Shown piece after piece: positions 1-9,521 of a stretch of DNA of 64,000 bases. A program made the translations under genes and the position numbers. The stretch covers positions 1,450,501 through 1,514,500 of the forward strand of contig CAUEEP010000725.1 in NCBI GenBank assembly GCA_958450365.1, read 5' to 3'. The notes under the pieces were generated by a model that saw only the letters and a program-made list of their open reading frames with translations, searched no databases and was not told the origin of the DNA. The number at the start of each line of letters is the position of its first letter. Positions within the stretch are counted from its first letter, which is position 1. The stretch is from Mesorhabditis belari. Taxonomy: Eukaryota > Nematoda > Chromadorea > Rhabditida > Rhabditidae.

Positions 1-787
1 AGATTTTTTTGGTATCAAAGACATAATTGACAAATAAGTCATGAAGTTTTTGAACTTTAAAAATGTAAAGCTTATCGGTTAAAATGCGAGAATCAAGTGT
101 AGTCAAGGGTTAAGGCAAACTTTTGAATGAATTTGTCTGAATTAAATTCGAGTTCTAATTGATAGACTTTATCAAATGAATAGCTTCAATCGATTTTTTG
201 ACTCGGTACAAATTTACAGCTCAATATCTTCTTGTTATCTAGACAGCAAATCATAACTGACCGTTAAACAAATCATAACTGACCGTTTCATGGTTTTGTT
301 GAGGCCCGGATCTGTGCTTATCTACTAAAATATTATCATTTTCTATTGCTTTCAATAACCAGAGACTAAAATTAAAAGAGTGGCTAGATCAGAGTTGGAT
401 TGTCCTACTCTAGGAGTCGGATCGTCCTAAGCCACCCCATAATGACGGGCTAATCGAGTAGTCTAACTTTGAACGTCTCATTCTCGCATTGCTTTAAGCT
501 ACGGTGTGCACTTGGGTATCAAATGATAGCCCTTGAAATCTAAGATTTTTTTGGTATCAAAGACATAATTGACAATAAGTCATGAAGTTTTTGAACTTTA
601 AAAATGTAAAGCTTATCGGTCAAAATGTGAAAAATTAGGTGTAGAATTCAAGAAAACTTTTGAATGAATTTGTCTAATTAAATTCGAGTTCTAATTGGTA
701 GACTTTATAAAATGAATAGCTTCAATCGATTTCTTGACTCGGTACAAATTTACAGCTTAATATCTTCTTGTTATCTAGACAGCAACA
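1..787. repeat. direct repeat pair of an unknown interspersed repeat
   Basis: About 245 bases at 1-246 recur nearly unchanged at 541-787; both begin AGATTTTTTTGGTATCAAAG and end near TCTTGTTATCTAGACAGCAA. The part from about 690 onward continues to about 1155 and has an inverted copy at 4810-5245. No coding capacity is evident at 1-787. Confidence 0.8.
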
Positions 788-1155
788 TCTAGACAGCGAA
801 AAGAAATCTCGGTGAATGACTGGCAAGGTGTTCTCTGTTCAGCCGCACAATCGCTCTCCATCTGGCATAAACAAACTGGTATAGAAGTCTTCCTTTTCGC
901 TTCCTTAAATTGCATTCTTCCTTACATTGCAATCGGATGACTAGCTTTTTCAAATCCTCTATCTCCTTTAATCCAAAGCTTCTAATCCAACGCATTCAAA
1001 GGCTTTTCAATTTACCCACACCCATATAACAATCAGAAACGATTTTGACAAACTGGTTAAACCCGGAAAAGGATCTTTGAGGCTTATTTGACGTGTGCCC
1101 TTTTTTCACTGTACATAATGTTCGCCATAAAAGCGCCCAATTATTCGGGCGACCT
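690..1155 (-). repeat. interspersed repeat with small conserved ORF
   Basis: This segment is repeated in inverted orientation at about 4810-5245. Both copies contain a short reading frame starting MRWIRSFGLKE (minus strand 995-789 here, plus strand 4965 there) that diverges afterwards. The frame may be a decayed element protein or chance. No known family is recognised. Confidence 0.65.
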
Positions 1156-1249
1156 TTAAGCTTAAAGCAGCTTCCGCAAAACTGTCAAGCGAAAAAAAAG
1201 TTCTGATCATAAAATTACGCTAAGGTGATTTATTTTGAGATGCAGACAT

Positions 1250-1985
1250 CACTTTGCTATAAGTAATGTTCTTGTTTTATGAAACACACATCAAATATCT
1301 GCTAAAATTTGAAGATCAACTTTTATTGGTACTAACAAGGGAAAGTCAACTGGGTGTGCCAAATGACATTGACCATTCGAAACAGAAATTTACGCTAAAT
1401 CCGAATATCTACTTCTTTTTTTGCAAACTGCACTCTATCAAAAGTTATGATCGCTCAAACTTTTATAAGGAGTTTTCTATTCTATAAAAAAGATGAGCGA
1501 CATCATAGTTTATCTCAATGCAAAAACGGAAGTCGTGGCCAAGTGGCAATGAACTAGAATCCAAATTGAAGGCTTTCTGGCTTTCTGGTCCCCACCAATA
1601 TCTTTTTCTATTCGATTTTCGGAGTAACCCTCGTGTGCCCACCTGCACACGCAAACCATAAGCCAATAACATTCACATGCTGCAACACTTTCACAGCGTC
1701 TATGGCTAAAAGCACTTTCGACCAAAAGAAAGATTCTTTTTTGAAAGGGATATTAGCTAGCGGGGTGACAATACTCCATCAAACCCAACATTCCCAGGCG
1801 ATTCGATAATCAATTTTGATGGGGTACATGTATGGGCAATGCTCATAACTTTTGATAGAGTGACATTTTGCAAAAAAAGAAGTAGATATTCGGATTTTGC
1901 GTCGAATGATTTATTGCTCATATCATTTGGCAAACTTAGTTGACTTTCTCTTGTAAATAAGGTTGTTTCAGGCAATTTTTCCCGA
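1250..1985. repeat. foldback element with tRNA-like A-box at centre
   Basis: The arms at about 1316-1460 and 1840-1985 are inverted copies sharing CCGAATATCTACTTCTTT, ACTCTATCAAAAGTTATGA and GCCAAATGA. The roughly 380-base centre contains TGGCCAAGTGGC at about 1536, which resembles a tRNA A-box. The left arm carries a CATTCG...CAGAAATTTACGCTAA core also seen, with variations, near 41865 and 57545. I see no gene at 1156-2629 apart from this element. Confidence 0.65.
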
Positions 1986-2629
1986 TTAGATCAAGAGCCA
2001 AGTTTTGGCCCAATTCTGGACATGCTTTGGGCTTTGCTGGCTGACTTTGGCCTGACTTACAAAAGGCTTTGGGTTAATTCAAAGCCTTACTAGACAGATT
2101 TGGCTTTTGACCGGGTTCTAGCCCTTTTAACCATAACACACTTCATCACCGAATGAAACCAAAACAAAAGCTCATTGAAGAGTTGAAATTTGAACGAAAT
2201 CCTTTTCACAAGTACGCTCATTTCAATGCTTTCTTGCACGGTTGTCGATTCAAACATCGGTCAAATTCGTCACCTTCAAAAAATTGTCCTTTTGGTGTGC
2301 GAGTTTTGAAAGAGAATTTCGTGAATGTAAGCTCACTATCATTTTTTGATGTCTCTTCAATAATCTCTTCAATAATGTCACAATGATTTGAAGAGCTGAT
2401 TTCTTTGTACACCAGCTGCGCTGGGCGTCCGCCACACGAATATTCTACCTGGAGGTACTGAGGGCACGTAGCACAAATCTGAAAGCAGATTCGGATTTCT
2501 CGCCCCCGAAAACACCCGAGTACAAATTTTTAGCTTTCTAGCTTACTTCGTTGTAATTTTACGTTAACGCAATTTGTATTGTCGCGTAGGCGTGACAGAC
2601 AGACGGACGGATGTTTTATTTTTTATATA

Positions 2630-3360
2630 CAGGGTGACCAAGAATTACCGCAACAACGTCGTATTATGAGCCCCATTTCACTTTTTGCTCACCTGTTTTG
2701 ATGATTTTTGTGTATTTTTCTTATTTTATGGTATGATTACTAACTTTCAATGCATTAGTATCGTTGTTTTCCGGAATGGTGAAAGCGTCTCCACATCGAC
2801 AATCGATCATTGAACTCAAGCGGCAGCGTGGCAAGCCAGATCTCAAAGCGCTTGAATGCCCCCAGAATTTATTACTGTTATATGTTGAATAAAGATATTT
2901 AAGTGAACTTTACGAGATGGGTCACAAATTTGGGCCTTTTTGTGTGAAACTCTGGGCAAAGTTTCTGATCGCCCTGGAAGAGGTGCAAAACGAACAGCGG
3001 TTATGTCAAGAAAGTGCGCGATCGTCTAAGATTAAACCCTAACCAATCGGCTCGAGGAATGGCACAGAAAATGGGTCTGAAGAGAAGCTCCGTCAACACA
3101 ATCATCAAGAAAAAGCTGAAAATGAAGCTGTACAAGAAGAACAAATCTCATTTACTATCAGCTGCTGCGAAGGGCAAGCGAAAAGACCTAAGCCTTGAGC
3201 TCAAGCGGCAGCGTGTTCAGGCGAGCGAGATCTCAAAGCGCTTGAATGCCCCCAGAATTTATTACTGTTATATGTTGAATAAAGATATTTAAGTTAACTT
3301 TACGAGATGGGTCGCATATTTGGGCCTTTTTGTGTGTTGCGGTAATTCTTGGTCACCCTG
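2630..3360 (+). mobile_element. degenerate Tc1/mariner element with TA target duplication
   Basis: Terminal inverted repeats start CAGGGTGACCAAGAATTACC (2630) and end at 3360 with the complement; both sides are flanked by TA (2628-2629 and 3361-3362), the mariner target-site duplication. A frame at 3014-3292 gives an N-terminal helix-turn-helix (NPNQSARGMAQKMGLKRSS) typical of mariner-like transposases, but the DDE catalytic region is missing. An internal segment near 2813-2930 is repeated at 3196-3320. The element cannot encode an active transposase. Confidence 0.85.
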
Positions 3361-3477
3361 TATAATAACATAAATTCGAAGATTGTTTTATCGCAAAGAC
3401 TTCATGGTTCAAAGAACAATCCATTGTCAAATTCACTGTTGACCATCTTCAATTCAACATCTTCAAGCCTAGCTCTA

Positions 3478-3760
3478 CAGGGTGACCAAGAACTACCGCA
3501 ACAACGTCGTATTATGTTATGAGCCCTATTTCACTTTTTGCTTACCTGTTTTGATAGTTTTTGTGTATTTTTCTTATTTTATGGTATGATTACTAACTTT
3601 CAATGCATTAGTATGGTTGTTTTCAGGAATGTCGATGTGGAGACGCTTTCACCAAGCGTCTCCACATCGACAATCGATCATTGAGCTCAAGCGGCAGCGT
3701 GTTCAGCCGAGCGAGATCTCAAAGCGCTTGAATGTTCCCAGAAGCCGCATGTAGTAGATA
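3478..3760 (+). mobile_element. 5' fragment of the same mariner family
   Basis: It begins CAGGGTGACCAAGAACTACC and follows the left end of the 2630 element, including the internal CTCAAGCGGCAGCGTG segment, then stops without a right terminus. It also contains a short palindrome around GTCTCCACATCGAC (3632-3672). Confidence 0.75.
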
Positions 3761-4430
3761 TCAAAGTATATCAAAAAGATTTATAAGCTACTGAAATTGA
3801 AATCTTGAATTGAACAATTAAATTGAAAAAAAAAAACAATTGAAAATCTGTTAGATATAAGCTTAAAAATGTAAGTGATTAAGAAATTTTTCAATAAAAC
3901 AATAAAGTAGCCTTTTCGGCTTTCGAGCGGTGTTTATGTTTCTTTTTCTTTCTCTCCTTTTCATTTTTCTTCATAACTCTCATATCGATTTGATCTAAAG
4001 TTCATATTTCGTAAATATTTTCAAATTTCGACCTCAAAAAGCATTCGAATTTTGCAAATAAATATAAAACGTTCTTTGTTTGACTCTTTTTTTGATTCGA
4101 ATTTGGCGTGGGCGTTAGGCTAGATAATGGATTGTGCTTTATGAATAGCCAAGTACTAAATCTGTGCTCGGATTCGTGAAATTGTGAAAAAGTTCTAAAC
4201 TTATCGGTGTAGACTTTGAAAAAAGATCTGTACCAGAAGATAATAGCCAATGGAGTAAAGTTTTTACACCCACGCATCATATTTTTTTAAAGATTCAATA
4301 AAGCTCTTTTTTAAGTTTAATGTTGAACTTGAAAGGTTAAAAATGTAAAAATAAATTAGGCTGAAATTGTCGTTTTTTATATTTTTGTAGTCAATCAGTT
4401 TTCTAAAAAAGCATCTACTTTAGAAAACTA
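3761..4430. other. no gene seen
   Basis: AT-rich sequence without splice-linked coding frames. A 92-codon open frame on the minus strand (4280-4002) has no recognisable features and is probably chance. Confidence 0.5.
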
Positions 4431-5689
4431 TTGGGTTGGTGAATTCAAAAACTGCGGGACTTTGAACTAAAGTTTATTCAACACAAAACGATCAATTCAT
4501 TTCAAATAATTTCCATTATTATTGACGACTTCTGCCCATTTTACAGGCAATTTGCGGATTCCTCTTTCGTAGTAGGATTTTGGTTTGTGTGTGAGACAAG
4601 TGTGAGACTCAAAAATGGAGGACTGGAGATGTCCCAGTTTGAGCACTTTCTTCAAAAAAAACGCATTTTGGTGTCAATAGAAAAGTTGTAGAGAATCAGA
4701 AATTAGGCTGATAGCCAAATTTCTAAAAGAATACACTCAGTAGTTTCTCTTAAAATGCAAGTTTTGTTGCAAGCTTTGTGAAAATTTGGCATTTCTTTTG
4801 TGTAATTGGGCCGAAATAATTGGACGCTTCTATGGCGAACATTATGTACAGTAAAAAAATGGCACGCGCCAAATAAGCTTCAAAGATCCTTTTCCGGCTT
4901 TAACCAGTTTGTCAAAATCGTTTCTGATCGTTATATGGGTGTGGGTAAATTGAAAAGCTTCTGAATGCGTTGGATTAGAAGCTTTGGATTAAAGGAGGTA
5001 GAGGGTTTGAAAAAAGGAGATAGAGGCTCATCCGAATGCAATGTAAAGCGAAAAAGGAAGACTTCTATACCAGTTTGTTTATGCCAGATGGCGAGCGATT
5101 GTGCGGCCGCACAGGGGACACCTTGCCAGTCATTTACCGAGATTCCTTTTTGCTTTCTAGATGTTGCTGTCTAGATAACAAAAAGATATTGAGCTGTAAA
5201 TTTGTACCGAGTCGGGAAAAACGATTGAAGCTATACATTTGATAAAGTTTGCCCATTTTACAGGCAATTTGGGGATTCCTCTTTCGTAGTAGGATTTTGC
5301 TTTGTGTGTGAGACAAGTGTGAGACTCAAAAATCGAGGACTGGAGATGTCAGCCGTCAGTCCAGTTTGAGCACTTTCTTCAAAATAAACCCATTTTGGTG
5401 TGAATGGAAAAGTTGTAGAGAATCAGAAATTAGGCTTATAGCCAAATTTCCAAAAAGATACACCGAGTAGTTTCGCTTAAAATGCAAGTTTTGTTGCAAG
5501 CTTTGTGAAAATTCGTAAATTTCGCATTTCTTGAAAAGCAGTTTTTGAATCGTTCTGAAAATTTGGGTATAAGCTTGATTTTTGATTCTCTACAACTTTT
5601 CCATTGACACCAAAATGGGTTTCTTTTGAAGAAAGTGCTCAAACTGTCACTTATGAAAATAGCCCGCAGTTTTCAATTCACCAACCCAA
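4431..5689 (-). mobile_element. mariner-like element with nested repeat
   Basis: The ends are TTGGGTTGGTGAATT (4431) and its complement (to 5689), followed inside by AAAACTGCGGG. Minus-strand sequence just inside the left end encodes the mariner transposase tail (YYERGIRKLPVKWAEVV). A copy of the 690-1155 repeat sits inverted at about 4810-5245, and about 265 bases of the host element (4536-4800) are repeated on its other side (5255-5530). So this is not a simple insertion. Confidence 0.75.
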
Positions 5690-6516
5690 AATTATAATCT
5701 AACTGCCAGTTTTCATTTAATTAGCCCAAATTTTTACAGCATTTGATGAGGAATCACAAGGCTCAGATGGGAATGGACAGAAGTGGGATGAGTCATACAT
5801 TTTATTCTCTATACTTTATTATTCTTTTATGCTCATTTTTTTTCATCGCGTCCGTTCCCTTCCTATTTGCATTGAATTTCCGTCGCATTTTCGTCTCACT
5901 CTCTTCCCCAAATTGTTTTTTTTTTGTTTTTTAATAGAATTTTTGGTGTAGCTTCTCGCCCCTTTGGACTTGGGGTTTTGCCTTCGTTCTTTCAGGATTT
6001 GATGTTTCTATTCATGCGGATGCTGTTTTTGTAATGGGTATCGTTGCTTTTTTTTGTTCTGTACTAATAAACCGTAAAATTATAAATCCGATTTACTTTA
6101 CCCTTAAGGCTTTAAACGTTTTTTAGATAGCTGGTCCAACTTTATAGAAAGCATTTGCTAGCATTTGTGATGTCATCGACGAAGCGTCATTTCGCTGTGT
6201 ACTCGTATCACAAGCGTTATGCTAGATGTTGCGTGTTCTTGTTATGTTGTGCGCGTTTTGGGAAAACCTCTTTTAACCTTTTTGTGCTACTCGGCTATTC
6301 TGAAGCTGTGCTACTCTGAGGCAAAATCATTCCCGATGATAAGGTTAAAGCGGGTCGTATCCAAAACTATGAGATCCAATATTCATCAATATTCATCATG
6401 AGATCTATCAAATGGGGTACCACTCATCCCAAACCGCCACATTCACTTCGGACCACTCCCTTGTCAGTCAATTATCAAATGCAAACTGGCGCTCTGAGTA
6501 CGGTAGTTATCCAAAG
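5690..6516. other. no gene seen
   Basis: AT-rich sequence with T-runs. No splice-supported coding frame or recognisable repeat was found. Confidence 0.45.
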
Positions 6517-8386
6517 CTAGTGTCTTTTAAAAGCACCAGCTAAGAGGAACACATTAGGCTCAATCAACTCACCCAAATACTCATCGCTGAACTCTTTCCC
6601 ATGTCTATCAATCAATTTGTACTCCATCACACAATCCTCAATCGGAGCCATCAAAAAATATGATAGAGATTTGGAATATTTTTCTAGATGAGCCATCAAA
6701 AAGGCTGATTCCACCTCATAAAAGCAGAGATCGTAATCAAAAAATTGAACTTTTTCCCCTTTCTGATAATTATTTGGATGATCGAGTAAAATGAGATTTT
6801 TCCCGTTTTTATTTAAAAAATTTGGGCATTGAAGAAAGACGAAATAATGCTCTTTGAATTGTTTCGTTTTTTGAAATTTGTACGCCATTGTCCTTTTTGT
6901 AATCATCGGATTTGTATTGGTCCAATTGTAAAAAATGTGATTAAAATTCTCCATTCTCTCAAAATCTTTGCACAACGATAGATAAGATTTTAAATAGATT
7001 TTTGCCGCTTTCGGAGACCAATCATAATATTGAACATGCCCGAGGCTAACGATTGGACATTTCAGTTCTTTATCAAAATGTACTCTAGGCTGATTTCTTA
7101 GCTGAAAGCAATAGCCGGCTATCGGCAAATTTTGACCAATTTTCTTCGGTAATTCAAATTTCGGTTTATTCACTTCATCCAACGGCAACATTTTGGCCAA
7201 CTTCAACTTTTGAGTTCTCAAGATTTGCGCGCTTTTCTCGCGCATTGCGTCGATGATCATGAAGAAATCAATGGGCTCATCATGAGAATACAGCAAATCG
7301 CCTGGGTTTTCATTTGTGCTCAAATTCCTCACCAATTTCTCTTCTTCATGCCCATTTTTTAGCGTTAAAGTTCTCCGATCGTTACTCCAGATTCCGTAAA
7401 AAGGGAAAATTTCGTTTAGATTTTTGCTGACAAACGAGTACCTATTGATTTCCGGGTATTCTTTCAAGAAAAGCCATTCTTTTTGATTGATTGTTGAAGT
7501 GTAGCATTTGAAAAAGATTCTAGCTGATGGGAAAAGATCCCTTTTCTTAGATTCAAGCTTTTCAATCAGTTTGCAATAATTTCTATGATGTGATGCAGGA
7601 TCGAAAAAACCTCTGTCAACTTTTCCAAGAATCGTGAAAAAGTCACCCATTGCTAAACCTTGTAAACAAATGATTTTGAAGTCCAGAATTTCTTGAAAAG
7701 CTTTACGAATGGCCAAGCTTGGAGCTAGATTTTCGTGATTACTGTATGGTGATGGCATTTCTCTAGCCAGTTCATCAAAATACCGCTTTTTCTCCATCAT
7801 TTCCCCGTAGAGAGCTCTGATTTCTTGACAAAATTCTTGTTTTTCAGAAAAATTCAATAGATTGTACAGTTTTTTGAGCCATGATCGATCTATTTTCGAG
7901 AACTTTTTCGGCAAGAAATCATCGAGTGATGGGTCTGGCTGTTTTGATTCTTTCTTTGCTGAAGTTTCACCATCGGAGGAAGAATCAGACATCTCTGGAT
8001 CGGGAACAATGTAATCTTCCTCGTTGACAGCATCATCTAGTTTTAAAGAAGCCTGAAAATCAAATAGATAAATTAGATCACAGTTAGATCCCGGCCAAGC
8101 GGCCATCTAAGCCTGGCTTCAATCCAGCAATCGGATCCGGCGATTTGCCCAGACATATAACAAAGCCAGTTCAGAATATGACGTGCCAGGACGTGCGTTC
8201 TAGTTAAATGGCTACTACAGCTACAGCGGTTTTGTTTAGGGAGACAAATGAAGTCAATTTCAGTTTCAAACAACTCACCACCAGAACTCGATGCCTTGTC
8301 CCGTCAAAGCCCTTTGGTTTAACCAAATCTCTTTCCTCGTTATCTTCCCTTGGTGCTTCGATGAATTCATTCACCCAACTTTCTTT
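6517..8386 (-). CDS. unrecognised acidic/basic protein, at least two exons, start not found
   Basis: I do not recognise this protein. The last exon (8052-6517) is open for about 511 codons. An upstream frame extension to an ATG at 8106 is rejected because a good acceptor (GATTTTCAG) lies at 8053-8061. A preceding exon fits at 8386-8279 (36 codons, acceptor GATTTCAG, donor GTGAGTTG) and joins in phase 0. The N-terminal part is acidic with a Ser/Asp cluster (near SDSSSDGETS); the rest is Lys/Phe/Tyr rich with no signal peptide or membrane segment, suggesting an intracellular protein. The true 5' end probably lies upstream, in or beyond 8400-9000, where repeats now sit. A fragment of this gene is copied inside the kinase gene intron (10203-10368). 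Confidence 0.75.
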
Positions 8387-8420
8387 CTGAAATCTTTGAG
8401 TTGTTGTAAGTTTTTGGCCA

Positions 8421-8489
8421 ATATGGCTGACTGGCTAAGAGCTCTGTATCTTAGTCGGCAGGTCAAGGCTTCAATCCTACCGACTAGAT
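8421..8489 (+). repeat. tRNA-like sequence (degenerate)
   Basis: It contains TGGCTGACTGGCTAAGAGC, like a tRNA A-box, and about 50 bases later GGCTTCAATCC, like a B-box. I could not draw a full cloverleaf. It is probably a tRNA-derived repeat rather than a working tRNA gene. Confidence 0.4.
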
Positions 8490-8507
8490 TATTGATTCTT
8501 TTTTCAA

Positions 8508-8565
8508 TATACCGTATTCTCCTTAGAAGTATTGCAGGCTCGGAGGGGATTGAAAAAATTTTGAA
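8508..8565. repeat. fragment of the CCGTATT MITE family
   Basis: ACCGTATTCTCC...TATTGCAGGCTCGGAGGGG matches one end of the MITE copy at 33557, not the commoner TAGTAGTGCACCC form. Confidence 0.6.
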
Positions 8566-8697
8566 TGTACTTAAAATTAGCATTTAAGTTTTGTTGTTTG
8601 TAGTTTTGTATCATTTGAAGTTGAAAACACATTCTTCTACTATTTTTTGTTGTTTTTTAAATAATTTTTATGCGTTTCTTTTGCACTAGACATGGGC

Positions 8698-8800
8698 CAA
8701 GAGTCGAGTCGAGTTAGAGGTCCTTGACGACTCGTGGCTCGTGACTAAGCTTGCCACTCGACTCGGCGCGCCTTAGTCGAGTCACGAGTCGAGAATCGTT
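8698..8800. repeat. GAGTC/GACTC-rich imperfect palindrome
   Basis: Repeated GAGTCGAGTCGAG and its complement CTCGACTC on both sides of GGCGCGCC make this able to fold on itself. Function unknown. Confidence 0.5.
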
Positions 8801-8929
8801 ACTATTTTGCATTTAATATTTAACTTCTCGGATAACTTCAGGTTCACAAAAGCAAAACTACGGGGAAAATTCTAAAGGATTTGTAAATTGATTCAATTCT
8901 GGTATCTAGATGGTGCACAAAGTACATTC

Positions 8930-9053
8930 AAGTTGTCTCCGACCTTCAGTGACTTCAGTTGTCTCCGACCTTCAGTTGACTTCAGTTGTCTCCGACCTTC
9001 AGTTGACTTCAGTTGTCTCCGACCTTCAGTTGACTTCAGTTGTCTCCGACCTA
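8930..9053. repeat. 27-base minisatellite
   Basis: About four and a half tandem copies of a 27-base unit containing GTTGTCTCCGACCTTCAGTT. It opens overlapping short frames, which are a by-product of the repeat. Confidence 0.85.
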
Positions 9054-9059
9054 AACACC

Positions 9060-9400
9060 GGAATGCTCTTTTTAAAACGAGGATTCGAGCTCAATATGAA
9101 GATTGGATGATGAATGGGAGAAGACCGTTGGCTGGCAATGGAAACCTACCTTGAATGGGTTTGGAATGCGTGGAACAAACTTCCGAAGAACTTCACGCTT
9201 TCGTTCAAGAATTGTGCGATTATCACGGCTACTGATGGCTCGGAAGATGATCTCATTCACTGGTTCAAGAAAGCAGGACTTCTCGCCAATGCTCGACTTG
9301 AACAATCCATCAATGAAGGAAAGGATCAATTTGAAAACATGGAATTGAATGGAGATAATTCGGGTAATGATTCTGTTGTTGATTTCTTGACTAGTTAATT
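9060..9400 (+). pseudogene. pogo/Tigger-like transposase C-terminal remnant
   Basis: The frames translate to a run like YLEWVWNAWNKLP followed by SFKNCAIITATDGSEDDLI, which fits the C-terminal end of DDE_1 (pogo/Tigger) transposases, where a Trp-rich helix precedes a SFKKCGI...DGTEDD motif. The start is out of frame with the rest (a one-base shift near 9112) and the catalytic part is absent. The frame ends at 9398. It lies just beyond the 3' end of the kinase gene. Confidence 0.65.
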
Positions 9401-9521
9401 TCTTATCATGTTTTCTTGTCTTGTTTTTCAATATTTTGCGGTATATGGGTTTTTTCTTCTCTAGATTTAGGGCTTAAGGAATGAGTGCTAGGAGCTCTGC
9501 TTGTGGATTGTTTATACTACA

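Noticed and set aside
8053..8106. ATG at 8106 as start of the unrecognised gene
   Set aside because: The 18 codons before 8052 end in GATTTTCAG, a standard acceptor, and a phase-matched exon exists upstream.
9103..9348. Independent gene downstream of the kinase
   Set aside because: The frame matches the C-terminal end of pogo-like transposases and is broken by a frameshift, so it is called a transposon remnant.
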